Shown here: positions 16,221-24,260 of the stretch, one piece after another
How the letters are laid out: the number at the start of each line of letters is the position of its first letter
How positions within the stretch are numbered: the stretch's first letter is position 1
From: Pelotomaculum sp.
Lineage (GTDB): Bacteria > Bacillota > Desulfotomaculia > Desulfotomaculales > Pelotomaculaceae
Length of the DNA stretch: 56,268 bases
Reading direction: 5' to 3'
Assembly (NCBI GenBank): GCA_018435055.1
Contig: JAHDOA010000059.1
Location: 1-56,268 of the forward strand
Made by a program: the position numbers and the translations under genes
The notes under the pieces: generated by a model
The model's database searches: none
What the model saw: only the letters and a program-made list of their open reading frames with translations
Told to the model about the DNA's origin: nothing

Positions 16221-16539
16221 AGAAAATCCCCCCGAGAAATATTATCCGTTTTATATAAATTCTACAAAATTATTAACATACCCTTTCCTATAATTTAGGA
16301 ATTGTGCTAACCCTGCTGATAAAAATATCCTAAAATAATTGGGAACATAATACTTGGATGAAGATGGTTAAATCGATTTTAATAGACTGATGTAAATACT
16401 TTTTCTAATAAAAAGAATTTATTAAATATTATGATAAATTTTTATAGTGGGAATCTTGAAAATAATATATAATGTGATAGGCTGCTTGGGAGAGGATTAT
16501 TTTTTAGCAATGTAAGTGTTTTCCAAAGGAGTGGTTTTG
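16221..16539. other. AT-rich divergent intergenic region
   Basis: About 300 AT-rich bases separate the zinc-ribbon gene from the por operon and must hold both promoters. TATAAT-like boxes are present (for example near 16468), but I cannot pair them convincingly with -35 elements. No gene or structured RNA is apparent. Confidence 0.4.
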
Positions 16540-17112
16540 GTGAAGGATTTTATTCAAATCAGATGGCATGGCCGGGGCGGTCAGGGAGCCAAAACAGCCG
16601 CTTTATTGTTGGCGGATGTTGTTTTTAGTACGGGAAAATATGTGCAGGGCTTTCCAGAGTATGGTCCTGAAAGAATGGGGGCGCCAATCACAGCGTATAA
16701 CAGGATCAGTGACAATAAAATCAGGATCCATTCCAACATCTATGAACCAGATTACGTTGTGGTGGTTGACGAAACCTTATTTGACGCTGTCGATGTGACA
16801 AAAGGGCTGAGCTGCGAGGGAGCTTTAATCGTCAATACCGCCAGGAATAAAAAAGAAATTGAAAAACATTTAAATGGCTACAAAGGACGGGTATACACCA
16901 TTGATGCCAGGAGAATTTCTATGGAATCTTTAGGCAAGTACTTGCCTAATTCTCCGATGCTGGCCGCCATTATCAAGGTCAGCGGCGTGATGTCCGATGA
17001 AACCTTCTTAAGTGAGATGCGGCAGTCTCTGGAACATAAATTTGCGGGCAAACCAGCGGTTGTTGAAGGGAATATGAAGGCTTTAAGGCTGACTTTACAG
17101 GAGGTTAGTTAG
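16540..17112 (+). CDS. porC: Pyruvate/2-oxoacid:ferredoxin oxidoreductase, gamma subunit
   Basis: The gamma subunit completes the alpha-beta-gamma-delta enzyme that interconverts pyruvate (or another 2-oxoacid), CoA and ferredoxin with acyl-CoA and CO2. The reading starts IRWHGRGGQGAKTAA and contains GFPEYGPERMGAPI, both signatures of the POR/KOR gamma domain. I chose GTG 16540 because AAAGGAG lies 8 bases upstream; a frame from 16516 would add 8 residues. Length is about 190 residues, normal for a free gamma subunit. It is the first gene of a tight four-gene operon. Confidence 0.88.
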   Translation: MKDFIQIRWHGRGGQGAKTAALLLADVVFSTGKYVQGFPEYGPERMGAPITAYNRISDNKIRIHSNIYEPDYVVVVDETLFDAVDVTKGLSCEGALIVNTARNKKEIEKHLNGYKGRVYTIDARRISMESLGKYLPNSPMLAAIIKVSGVMSDETFLSEMRQSLEHKFAGKPAVVEGNMKALRLTLQEVS

Positions 17113-17114
17113 TT

Positions 17115-17420
17115 ATGGCGATAGATGTTACTAAAATAACAGAGACTATATCCTGGCAAGAAATTACAGAGGGCTGCAAGATTGAGGCCGCAGGAAATTC
17201 CAGGCTGTTCAATACAGGGGACTGGCGGGTAAATACGCCGGTATTTATTGAAGAAAAATGCGAGCAATGCTTGCTTTGTGCGCCAGTTTGCCCCGACAGC
17301 TCTATACCTGTAGATAATTATCAAAGAGGGGACTTTGACTTTATGCACTGCAAAGGGTGCGGCATTTGTGCCAAAGTTTGCCCCTTCGGCGCTATTGCAA
17401 TGAAAATGGGGGAAAGATAA
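17115..17420 (+). CDS. porD: Pyruvate/2-oxoacid:ferredoxin oxidoreductase, delta (ferredoxin-like) subunit
   Basis: This 101-residue subunit carries two 4Fe-4S clusters that pass electrons out of the complex. The two cluster motifs are visible as CEQCLLCAPVCP near residue 55 and CKGCGICAKVCPFGAI near residue 80. The N terminus has the WRVNTPVF strand typical of the delta subunit. It starts 2 bases after porC and ends directly before porA, so all four genes are likely cotranscribed and the subunits made in step. Confidence 0.9.
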   Translation: MAIDVTKITETISWQEITEGCKIEAAGNSRLFNTGDWRVNTPVFIEEKCEQCLLCAPVCPDSSIPVDNYQRGDFDFMHCKGCGICAKVCPFGAIAMKMGER

Positions 17421-18602
17421 ATGTCAATTAGAGAAAGATTATCAGGAAACGAAGCTGTTGCTAATGCCATGAGGCAAATAAATCCTGACGTAATGTCTGC
17501 GTTCCCGATTACACCATCAACAGAAATTCCCCACATTTTTTCTACTTTTGCAGCCAATGGCCAGGTGGATACGGAATTTATTCCTGTAGAAAGTGAACAC
17601 AGCGCCATGTCGGCAGCGATAGGCGCCCAGGCCGCAGGGGCTAGATCTTTAACGGCCACTTCGTCCTGCGGACTGGCTTTAATGTGGGAAGTGCTATATG
17701 TGGCCGCTTCCAATAGACTGCCCATCGCCATGGCTTTAGTAAACAGGACTTTGTCCGGTCCGATTAACATTAACTGCGACCATTCAGATTCGATGGGCGC
17801 CAGGGATTCGGGCTGGATTCAAATATACTCTGAGAATAACCAGGAGGTTTATGACAATTTTGTGCAAGCCTACAGGATAGCGGAGCATCCCAGTGTCAGG
17901 CTGCCGGTTATGATTTGCCAGGACGGCTTTATTACCAGCGCTGCCGTGGAAAATATAGAATTATTGGAAGATAAGGAAGTTAAGGAATTTGTTGGCGAAT
18001 ACTGCCCGGACAGCTATTTGCTCAACAGCAAGCAGCCGCTGGCTGTAGGGCCATATGCTGTTTCTGCCTATTGCATGGAAGCAAAAAGGGCGCAGTTGGA
18101 AGCGCTGAAAAATGCCAGGCAGGTTACTTTGGATGTAGCAAAAGAATTTGCTGCGTTAAGCGGCAGGGAATATGGACTGTTCGAAGAGTACAGGCTGGCG
18201 GACGCCGACTACGCGATGGTGATTATCGGCTCTGCCGCCGGCACTGCCAAAGATGCCGTCGATCAGCTGAGAGCTGAGGGCAAAAAGGTTGGTTTGCTCA
18301 AAATCAGGTTGTTCCGTCCTTTTCCCGGGGAAGAAATTGCGGCGGCTTTGCAAAACGCCAGGGTGATCGCCTGCATGGATAGGACGGAAAGCTTCAATGC
18401 CCAGTGCGGACCCCTGGGGGCGGAAGTAAAAAGCGCCCTGTTTAATGCCCGGCTTATGCCCGTAGTAATAAACTATGTTTATGGCTTAGGCGGCAGAGAT
18501 GTTACAGTGGAAAGCATTACCTCTGTTTATGCGGACCTGATTAAAATTGATCAAACAAATGATGCGGGTGAAATATACCGTTATTTGTCATTAAGGGAAT
18601 AA
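17421..18602 (+). CDS. porA: Pyruvate/2-oxoacid:ferredoxin oxidoreductase, alpha subunit
   Basis: The 393-residue alpha subunit binds the pyrimidine part of thiamine diphosphate and part of the substrate. Hallmarks are AFPITPSTEI near residue 32, the FIPVESEHSAMSAAIGA segment around residue 60 and NRTLSGPININ near residue 108. The C-terminal YGLGGRDVT motif is typical of pyruvate-type enzymes, so pyruvate is the favoured substrate, although branched 2-oxoacids are not excluded. The start follows the stop of porD without a gap. Confidence 0.9.
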   Translation: MSIRERLSGNEAVANAMRQINPDVMSAFPITPSTEIPHIFSTFAANGQVDTEFIPVESEHSAMSAAIGAQAAGARSLTATSSCGLALMWEVLYVAASNRLPIAMALVNRTLSGPININCDHSDSMGARDSGWIQIYSENNQEVYDNFVQAYRIAEHPSVRLPVMICQDGFITSAAVENIELLEDKEVKEFVGEYCPDSYLLNSKQPLAVGPYAVSAYCMEAKRAQLEALKNARQVTLDVAKEFAALSGREYGLFEEYRLADADYAMVIIGSAAGTAKDAVDQLRAEGKKVGLLKIRLFRPFPGEEIAAALQNARVIACMDRTESFNAQCGPLGAEVKSALFNARLMPVVINYVYGLGGRDVTVESITSVYADLIKIDQTNDAGEIYRYLSLRE

Positions 18603-18615
18603 GGGGATTGGGAAA

Positions 18616-19548
18616 ATGGCATACAATTTTAAAGAATTTATGAACAAAAAAGAACGTCTTGCGCCCGGACACAGGATGTGCGCAGGCTGCGGCGGCACGA
18701 TCGCGGTCAGAAACGTATTGCGCGGTTTGCGTGATGAGGATAATGCCGTGATCACCTGCGCCACTTCTTGTTTAGAGGTGTCCACCTTTATGTACCCGCA
18801 TACGGCATGGCAGGATTCTTTCATCCACAATACATTTGAAAACGCCGGGGCAACCTGCAGCGGTGTGCAGACTGCTTATGAAGTATTAAGAAAAAAGGGT
18901 AAAGTTGAAGGCGTCTATAAATTTATTGCTTTTGGCGGCGACGGCGGCACCTATGATATCGGACTGCAGTCTCTTTCTGCGGCAATGGAGAGAAACCATG
19001 ATATGGTTTATGTATGCTATGACAATGGCGCCTATATGAATACCGGTATACAGCGTTCTTCGGCTACGCCGATGTATGCTGATACAACAACATCACCGGT
19101 CGGCAAAGTGTCAAACGGTAAACCGCAGTACAGAAAGGACCTGGCGGCTATTATTGCGGAACATAATGTTCCTTATGTGGCCCAGACGACATTATTTAAA
19201 AATTTACGGGACTTGCATGAAAAGGCGGAAAGGGCAATTTATGCACCTGGCGCAGCTTTCTTAAATGTAATGGCTCCTTGTCCCCGCGGGTGGATATATG
19301 AAACGGAAGACATCATGGAAATATGCAGATTGGCCATTGATACCTGCTACTGGCCTTTATTTGAAGTAATAGAGGGTAAATGGGTGCTGAACTACAAGCC
19401 TAAAAACAAGCTTCCAATTGAGGAGTTTTTGAAAAGACAGGGCAGGTTCAAGCATATGTTTAAAAAAGGAAACGAACAGCTGATAGAACACTTCCAGGCC
19501 GAGGTGGACAAAAGATGGGACGCCCTGCTGTCTAGATGCGGGGAGTAA
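18616..19548 (+). CDS. porB: Pyruvate/2-oxoacid:ferredoxin oxidoreductase, beta subunit
   Basis: The 310-residue beta subunit binds the diphosphate of thiamine diphosphate and a 4Fe-4S cluster. Visible are the cluster ligands MCAGCGG near residue 22, the ThDP motif GGDGGTYDIGLQSLS near residue 113 and CYDNGAYMNTGIQRS near residue 134. Further conserved Cys are at CATSC and CPRGW. This matches PorB in length and order of motifs. It is the last gene of the operon; a long palindrome follows the stop by 30 bases. Confidence 0.92.
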   Translation: MAYNFKEFMNKKERLAPGHRMCAGCGGTIAVRNVLRGLRDEDNAVITCATSCLEVSTFMYPHTAWQDSFIHNTFENAGATCSGVQTAYEVLRKKGKVEGVYKFIAFGGDGGTYDIGLQSLSAAMERNHDMVYVCYDNGAYMNTGIQRSSATPMYADTTTSPVGKVSNGKPQYRKDLAAIIAEHNVPYVAQTTLFKNLRDLHEKAERAIYAPGAAFLNVMAPCPRGWIYETEDIMEICRLAIDTCYWPLFEVIEGKWVLNYKPKNKLPIEEFLKRQGRFKHMFKKGNEQLIEHFQAEVDKRWDALLSRCGE

Positions 19549-19577
19549 AAGGTGTAACGGCGGGGGTGGGGTGTCAG

Positions 19578-19659
19578 GGGGGTGTCAGGGGGACGGGGTT
19601 GTTGACACCTTTCGATTTCAATCGAAAGGTGTCAACAACCCCGTCCCCCTGACACCCCC
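19578..19659. repeat. Perfect 40-bp inverted repeat, probably two hairpin elements head to head
   Basis: Positions 19578-19617 and 19620-19659 are perfect reverse complements separated by two bases. Each arm contains GGTGTCAGGGGGACGGGG or its complement, which is the core of the window's hairpin family with GTGTCA-type ends. It is followed by AGTATTTTTT. It lies between porB and metH and would be a very strong terminator in RNA and a cruciform in DNA. Confidence 0.85.
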
Positions 19660-19734
19660 TAGTATTTTTTGTCCTTCTCAAATATAATCAAGATTAATAT
19701 ACTTACCGGTTTTCGTTAAACAGGGGGTCGTTGG

Positions 19735-22149
19735 ATGGCTGATTTTATTACAACCTTGCAAAAACAAGTCCTGCTGGGAGATGGCGCTATGGGCACCATG
19801 CTCGTAGAACAGGGGCTGCCGCCGGGAGAAAATCCGGAGCTCTGGATGCTTTCTCATCCCCTGGCAGTGCAGCAGGTGCACCAGGCTTACTTCGAAGCAG
19901 GCTCCCAGGTGATCCAGACAAATACCTTTGGCGGCACAGCGCTGAAACTAAAGGAATACGGCGCGGCCCACCTCGTGGAGGAAGTAAATAAAACGGCGGC
20001 CCAACTGGTGCGTGAGGTTGTGCAGGACCAGGCCTTTGTGGCCGGTATTATCGGACCTACCGGACAATTTCCCGCCCCGCTGGGCGCCCTGCCCTGGACA
20101 GAGCTGGTAGAAGTCTTTGGCCGGCAAGCCCGGGCCCTCGAGGCAGGCGGGGTGGATTTTATACTGCTGGAAACCTTCTCTGATTTAGGCGAAATACGCG
20201 CGGCCCTCTTCGCAGCTAAGAAATATACCAGGCTGCCGGTAGCCTGCTCCCTGACCTATACCAAAGGGAGGACCCTTACCGGCTCCAGCCCCCAAACTGC
20301 CGCCATTGTACTGGAAGCGCTGGGCGCCGACTGCATCGGCGCTAACTGTTCCACCGGCGCTGCGGAGCTGCTGGCGGTCATGAAAGAATACCGGCAGTTC
20401 ACGCGGCTGCCCCTTCTGGTGGAACCCAACGCCGGTATGCCCGTCCTTATTAACGGGGAAACAGTCTTTAAGGAAACTTCCCAGGATATGGCCCGTTTCG
20501 TTGAGCCTTTCCGGGCTCTGGGTGTTAATCTGATTGGCGCTTGCTGCGGCAGCACTCCCGCCCATATCAAGGCTATGGGAGAGGCTTTATCCTCACGGGA
20601 ACCTGCGTCCCTGCCGGAGCAGGAAGGACCGCCGGCCACACGTCTGGCCAGCCGCAGCCGGGCTGTAACTTTAGGCGCTAAAGAGCTTCCAGTTTTGATC
20701 GGCGAGAGAATTAACCCCTCTGCCCGCAAAGCTGTGGCGGAAGCCTTACGGCAGCAAAATTGGGATTTTGTTGCGCAGGAGGGGGCGCTCCAGCTGGATG
20801 CCGGCGCCCTGCTGCTTGACCTCAACACCGGCTTGGCAGGAGAAGATGAAACCCAGCTGTTGCCGGAAGGTGTACGGCGGCTGCAGATGAGCCTGGACTG
20901 CCCACTGGCTCTGGACTGCACTAATCCGGCCGCCCTGGAAAAAGGGCTGCAGGAATTCCAGGGCAAGGCTTTAATTAACTCTGTTAACGGCGATAAGAAA
21001 AGCCTCCACTCCATCTTGCCCCTGGCTAAAAAGTATGGCGCTGCGGTATTGGGTTTAACCCTGAACGAAAGCGGTATTCCGGCCAAGGCGATTGAGAGGC
21101 TCGCTATCGCTAAAGAGATTGTAGAAGCGGCAGAATACTATGGTTTGCCGAGAGAAGACATGATCATTGACTGTCTGGTCCTTACAGCGGCAACTTCCCC
21201 TGAGTTGGCCCTGGAAACTGTGCGGGCTATTACCCTGGTCAAAGAGCATTTGGGGGTTAATACAGTCCTGGGGCTGAGCAATGTCTCACACGGTCTGCCC
21301 CAGCGTTCCTGGCTTAATGCGGCTTTCTTGTCTTTAGCCCTTGGCGCCGGTTTAGATGCTGCCATCGCCAACCCGCTTGACAACAGGATTAGAGAAACAA
21401 TGATTGCCGGCGCCCTCCTGACGGGGCGTGATTTCGGCGCGCGTAATTACCTGGAACAAGCCGGCAGGCTGGCTTCCCCGGCCAATTCCCCAGTAAATGA
21501 GGATGTTGACCTGGATGATCCCGGCCAGGCTCTGCAAAAAGCTATTTATACCGGGCAGCAGGAAGCCGTCATCCCACTGGTGCAGAAGCTGCTGGAAAAA
21601 AGTGATGTCCTGTCTGTTATAAATGAAGGGATTATCCCCGCCCTGGAAACAATCGGCGGGCATTTTGCCCGGGGAGAAGCTTACCTGCCCCAGTTGATCC
21701 TGGCCGGAGACGCGGCGAAAAAGGCTTTCACTTACTTGAAAGATAATTTCCCCAGGCAAAAGACGGAACAGGGCGGGACCATCGTGATCGGCACAGTAAA
21801 GGGTGATATCCACGATATCGGCAAAAATATCGTTTCAGCCCTGCTGGAGAATCACGGCTTTCGTGTGATAGACCTGGGTAAAAGTGTGCCGGCCGGGGCT
21901 TTTCTGGAAGCGGCCCACCGGGAAAAGGCAGATGTGGTAGCCTTAAGCGCATTAATGACTACAACTATGGTGGAAATGCCGCAGGTGATTAAACTGATCA
22001 GGCAGGAGTTACCGGGTGTAAAGGTAGTTGTTGGCGGGGCGGTGGTCACAGCTGCATATGCGCAGGAAATCGGCGCGGACGGCTATGGCGCTGACGCGGT
22101 GGAGGCAGTGCAGGTGGTGCGGGAATTTTCACCGGCGCTTAAATTATGA
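19735..22149 (+). CDS. metH: B12-dependent methionine synthase without the reactivation domain
   Basis: The enzyme moves the methyl group of methyl-tetrahydrofolate to homocysteine through cobalamin. Domains in order: homocysteine-binding (residues 1-290) with the zinc ligands Cys205 (GANCSTG) and Cys270/Cys271 (GACCGS); pterin-binding (about 318-560, GERINPSARK and DLNTG); the helical cap; and the B12-binding domain, with the cobalt ligand His693 in GDIHDIGKN. At 804 residues it lacks the C-terminal activation domain of E. coli MetH. That domain is encoded by the next gene, which overlaps by 4 bases. A ribosome site (CAGGGGG) precedes the ATG. No cobalamin or SAM riboswitch is apparent in the short upstream gap. 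Confidence 0.92.
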   Translation: MADFITTLQKQVLLGDGAMGTMLVEQGLPPGENPELWMLSHPLAVQQVHQAYFEAGSQVIQTNTFGGTALKLKEYGAAHLVEEVNKTAAQLVREVVQDQAFVAGIIGPTGQFPAPLGALPWTELVEVFGRQARALEAGGVDFILLETFSDLGEIRAALFAAKKYTRLPVACSLTYTKGRTLTGSSPQTAAIVLEALGADCIGANCSTGAAELLAVMKEYRQFTRLPLLVEPNAGMPVLINGETVFKETSQDMARFVEPFRALGVNLIGACCGSTPAHIKAMGEALSSREPASLPEQEGPPATRLASRSRAVTLGAKELPVLIGERINPSARKAVAEALRQQNWDFVAQEGALQLDAGALLLDLNTGLAGEDETQLLPEGVRRLQMSLDCPLALDCTNPAALEKGLQEFQGKALINSVNGDKKSLHSILPLAKKYGAAVLGLTLNESGIPAKAIERLAIAKEIVEAAEYYGLPREDMIIDCLVLTAATSPELALETVRAITLVKEHLGVNTVLGLSNVSHGLPQRSWLNAAFLSLALGAGLDAAIANPLDNRIRETMIAGALLTGRDFGARNYLEQAGRLASPANSPVNEDVDLDDPGQALQKAIYTGQQEAVIPLVQKLLEKSDVLSVINEGIIPALETIGGHFARGEAYLPQLILAGDAAKKAFTYLKDNFPRQKTEQGGTIVIGTVKGDIHDIGKNIVSALLENHGFRVIDLGKSVPAGAFLEAAHREKADVVALSALMTTTMVEMPQVIKLIRQELPGVKVVVGGAVVTAAYAQEIGADGYGADAVEAVQVVREFSPALKL

Positions 22150-22862
22150 ACATAAAAATTCTTAACCTGCCCCTCCTGCTGACCAGGGAAGAAACTTATC
22201 CCTTTCTTAATCTCGGGCTGGCGCCTGGTCCCCTCCCGGCAAATGTAGATAAATTAGTTAACACTTACCTGCGGCGCATTACCCAACTGGCCAAACCGCA
22301 AGGGATGATCCGGGTATGCTCGATCCGCTCCATAACCCCGGAGCGGGTTGTACTGGATGACGCCAGTCTGGTCATCGCAGGATCCCGCGCGACCGCTCAT
22401 TTTACTACCTGTGAAAAGGTAACCCTGCTGGCGGCCACCCTGGGGCCCGGAATAGACGAACACCTGGCCGGAATGCAGCTAACAGCCGGCGCGGCTGATG
22501 CGTTTATCTTCAATGGTATTGCTTCGGCGGCTGCTGAACATACTACGGAAATTCTTGACGCTATAGCCGTCCGGGATATCAGACGGAGCGCTTATTACCC
22601 GACGGCGCGTTTCAGCCCGGGTTACGGGGACTGGCCCTTAGAACACCAGCAGCAATTTATAGAAAGCATAAGTGGTGAAAAGATCGGCCTTACCGTGACG
22701 TCGCATCATCTGCTTCAGCCGGTTAAATCAGTAACAGCGGTTATCGGTTGGAGCAGGGTACCACTTGAACGGAGCTATGAGCGGCCACAGGGAAAACCCT
22801 GTCAGGGCACTCTTACTTGCCGGGACTGTCCCCTGGGTGAAAAATGTCGGAGTTACTTGTAG
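22146..22862 (+). CDS. Stand-alone methionine synthase reactivation domain (Met_synt_B12-like)
   Basis: In E. coli MetH the C-terminal domain binds S-adenosylmethionine and remethylates cob(II)alamin. Here it is a separate 238-residue protein. Recognisable are RFSPGYGDWPLEHQ near residue 158, the TSHHLLQPVKSVTAVIGWS block near residue 190 and the C-terminal CRDCPLGEKC cluster. The start (ATG 22146) overlaps the metH stop, so the two halves are made together. The split form is known from Clostridia and other anaerobes. The Cys-rich tail, absent from E. coli MetH, may take an electron from ferredoxin or flavodoxin; this is inference. The 3' end lies inside a 40-bp tandem repeat. Confidence 0.85.
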   Translation: MNIKILNLPLLLTREETYPFLNLGLAPGPLPANVDKLVNTYLRRITQLAKPQGMIRVCSIRSITPERVVLDDASLVIAGSRATAHFTTCEKVTLLAATLGPGIDEHLAGMQLTAGAADAFIFNGIASAAAEHTTEILDAIAVRDIRRSAYYPTARFSPGYGDWPLEHQQQFIESISGEKIGLTVTSHHLLQPVKSVTAVIGWSRVPLERSYERPQGKPCQGTLTCRDCPLGEKCRSYL

Positions 22863-22917
22863 GGACTGTCCCCCGGGTGTAATATGTCGACATTACGTGC
22901 AGGGACAGTCCCCTGGG
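22822..22917 (+). repeat. 40-bp direct tandem repeat across the gene end
   Basis: The block beginning GGGACTGTCCCCTGGGTG occurs at 22822, again at 22862 and, for 16 bases, at 22902, exactly 40 bases apart. Copy 1 encodes the last 13 residues and stop of the reactivation protein; copies 2 and 3 are past the stop. Each copy contains GGGAC(T/A)GTCCC, itself nearly palindromic and similar to the hairpin-family core. Confidence 0.85.
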
Positions 22918-22920
22918 CTA

Positions 22921-23797
22921 TTAAGGTAATTCCAGGAGCTGTCTGGCATTTCCTCCCAATATTTTGGCAATTGCTTCTTGGGAAATGTTTAAGTTCCTGA
23001 TTGCTGCGATGTTCTTTTTAGCCTCCATAGCAGTAGCCGTCATATTAATTATATTGAACGCAGGAAATGGCCAATCGGTTCCAAAAATAAACTTATGGGC
23101 AAACCGTTCGATATCAGGGAAAATATCTAAAAGATTTTTAGGAGGCAAGCCTGTAATATCGATATAAACATTCTTATGCAGGCGAACCATGGTAAAGGCT
23201 TCATCATACCAGGGGCCTCGTCCGCCGTGGGCCATAATGATTTTCAAGTCAGGAAAGTCTACAGCCACATCATCAAAATAAATGGGGTTACCGTACTTGA
23301 TACGGTTGTTAGCAAAAATTGAAGAGCCCGTATGAAAATTCACAGGTATACCAAGTCTTTCGGCTACAGCATACAAAGGGTAAAGGGTACAGGAATTTGT
23401 CATTCGGATAAAAATAATTGTATGGTGGAAGAAGCTTGAGGCCCTTGAATCCGTGATTTAAGCATAAATCCTCCAGCATTTCGCCCATATTCGGGTGCAG
23501 ATAAGGATTTATCGAGCAAAAAGGTATTAATCTCGGACTGACCCGGCAAAAAGCTTCTACTGTTTCATTTTTGGCAATACCGGTGGATAAAGGGGAGATT
23601 TCTGCCAGGATAACGGAGTAATCTACTCCGTTTTGCTCCATCAACTCTAAAAATGCATGAGGATTAGCGTATTTTTTGCTTAGAGCATCATATTCATTTC
23701 TGTTAGGATAAGCACGTGATATTAAATCAACAACATTTGTGGTAAGAGTCTCAAATTCAAAAACATGAACATGAAAATCAATTACGATATTCTTCAA
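22921..23797 (-). pseudogene. Amidohydrolase (Amidohydro_2), broken by a 7-bp tandem duplication
   Basis: Two frames together give a complete protein closely similar to the intact paralogue at 32321-33184. The N-terminal frame (from 23797) carries the metal-binding DFHVH motif; the C-terminal frame carries MAHGGRGPW and FGTDWP. At the junction the plus strand reads AAAGGGT twice (23375-23381 and 23382-23388), where the paralogue has one equivalent. Removing 7 bases restores the reading F-L-Y-P-L-Y-A-V-A-E-R. Everything else appears intact, so the break is recent, or reversible by slippage. Family members are metal-dependent hydrolases or decarboxylases; the substrate is unknown. Confidence 0.85.
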
Positions 23798-23925
23798 TTA
23801 TTTACCACCGCCAATCTTATGAAATTATAAAATTTCATCCCCATTAATCCTCCCAAGGTAATTCCATTTATAGAGTTTACCACAAGAGATGGTAAAAAAA
23901 CAGGATCTTTGCAGCGTGAAGCCTT

Positions 23926-23966
23926 AATTGATTGTTGCCCTGGCCCTTAAAGTGCAACAATCAATT
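23926..23966. repeat. 13-bp inverted repeat in the intergenic region
   Basis: AATTGATTGTTGC (23926-23938) and GCAACAATCAATT (23954-23966) are perfectly complementary with a 15-base spacer. No T-run follows, so an operator or a relic of an inserted element is as likely as a terminator. Confidence 0.5.
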
Positions 23967-24010
23967 GAAAATGCAAATTGATCGCCACATTGCTATAAAA
24001 ATGTTTTATT

Positions 24011-24039
24011 GTTTATATATATAAACATTATGATATAAT
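24011..24039 (+). promoter_or_regulatory. Palindrome next to a probable -10 box ahead of tRNA-Lys
   Basis: GTTTATATATATAAAC (24011-24026) is a perfect 16-bp palindrome. TATAAT follows at 24034-24039. The palindrome covers the place where a -35 element would sit, so it could be an operator for the tRNA and ABC-transporter unit. The -35 itself is poor. Confidence 0.4.
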
Positions 24040-24117
24040 TTATAAGCGATGGAGGTGGAAAGATGTAAAGGAGCTATTTGTCTATATTAAAAAAAGAATT
24101 TGTAGCATATGAATTAC

Positions 24118-24193
24118 GGGCCATTGGCTCAATTGGTAGAGCAGGCGACTCTTAATCGTCAGGTTGTAGGTTCGAGTCCTACATGGCCCACCA
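24118..24193 (+). tRNA. tRNA-Lys (anticodon CTT)
   Basis: The 76-base gene folds as a full cloverleaf. The acceptor stem is GGGCCAT/ATGGCCC with discriminator A and an encoded CCA; the D arm is GCTC...GAGC, the anticodon loop CTCTTAA, and the T arm GTAGG TTCGAGT CCTAC. The anticodon CTT reads AAG. It lies 65 bases before the ABC-transporter operon. Confidence 0.97.
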
Positions 24194-24260
24194 ATCGTAT
24201 TTTACCTGAATTTAAAAGAAAAGAAGTTTTTATGAACAGATTAGAAAGGAGTCTGATTTG

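Noticed and set aside
19660-19734. Cobalamin or SAM riboswitch before metH
   Set aside because: Only 75 bases separate the palindrome from the gene and no B12-box or S-box motif is visible.
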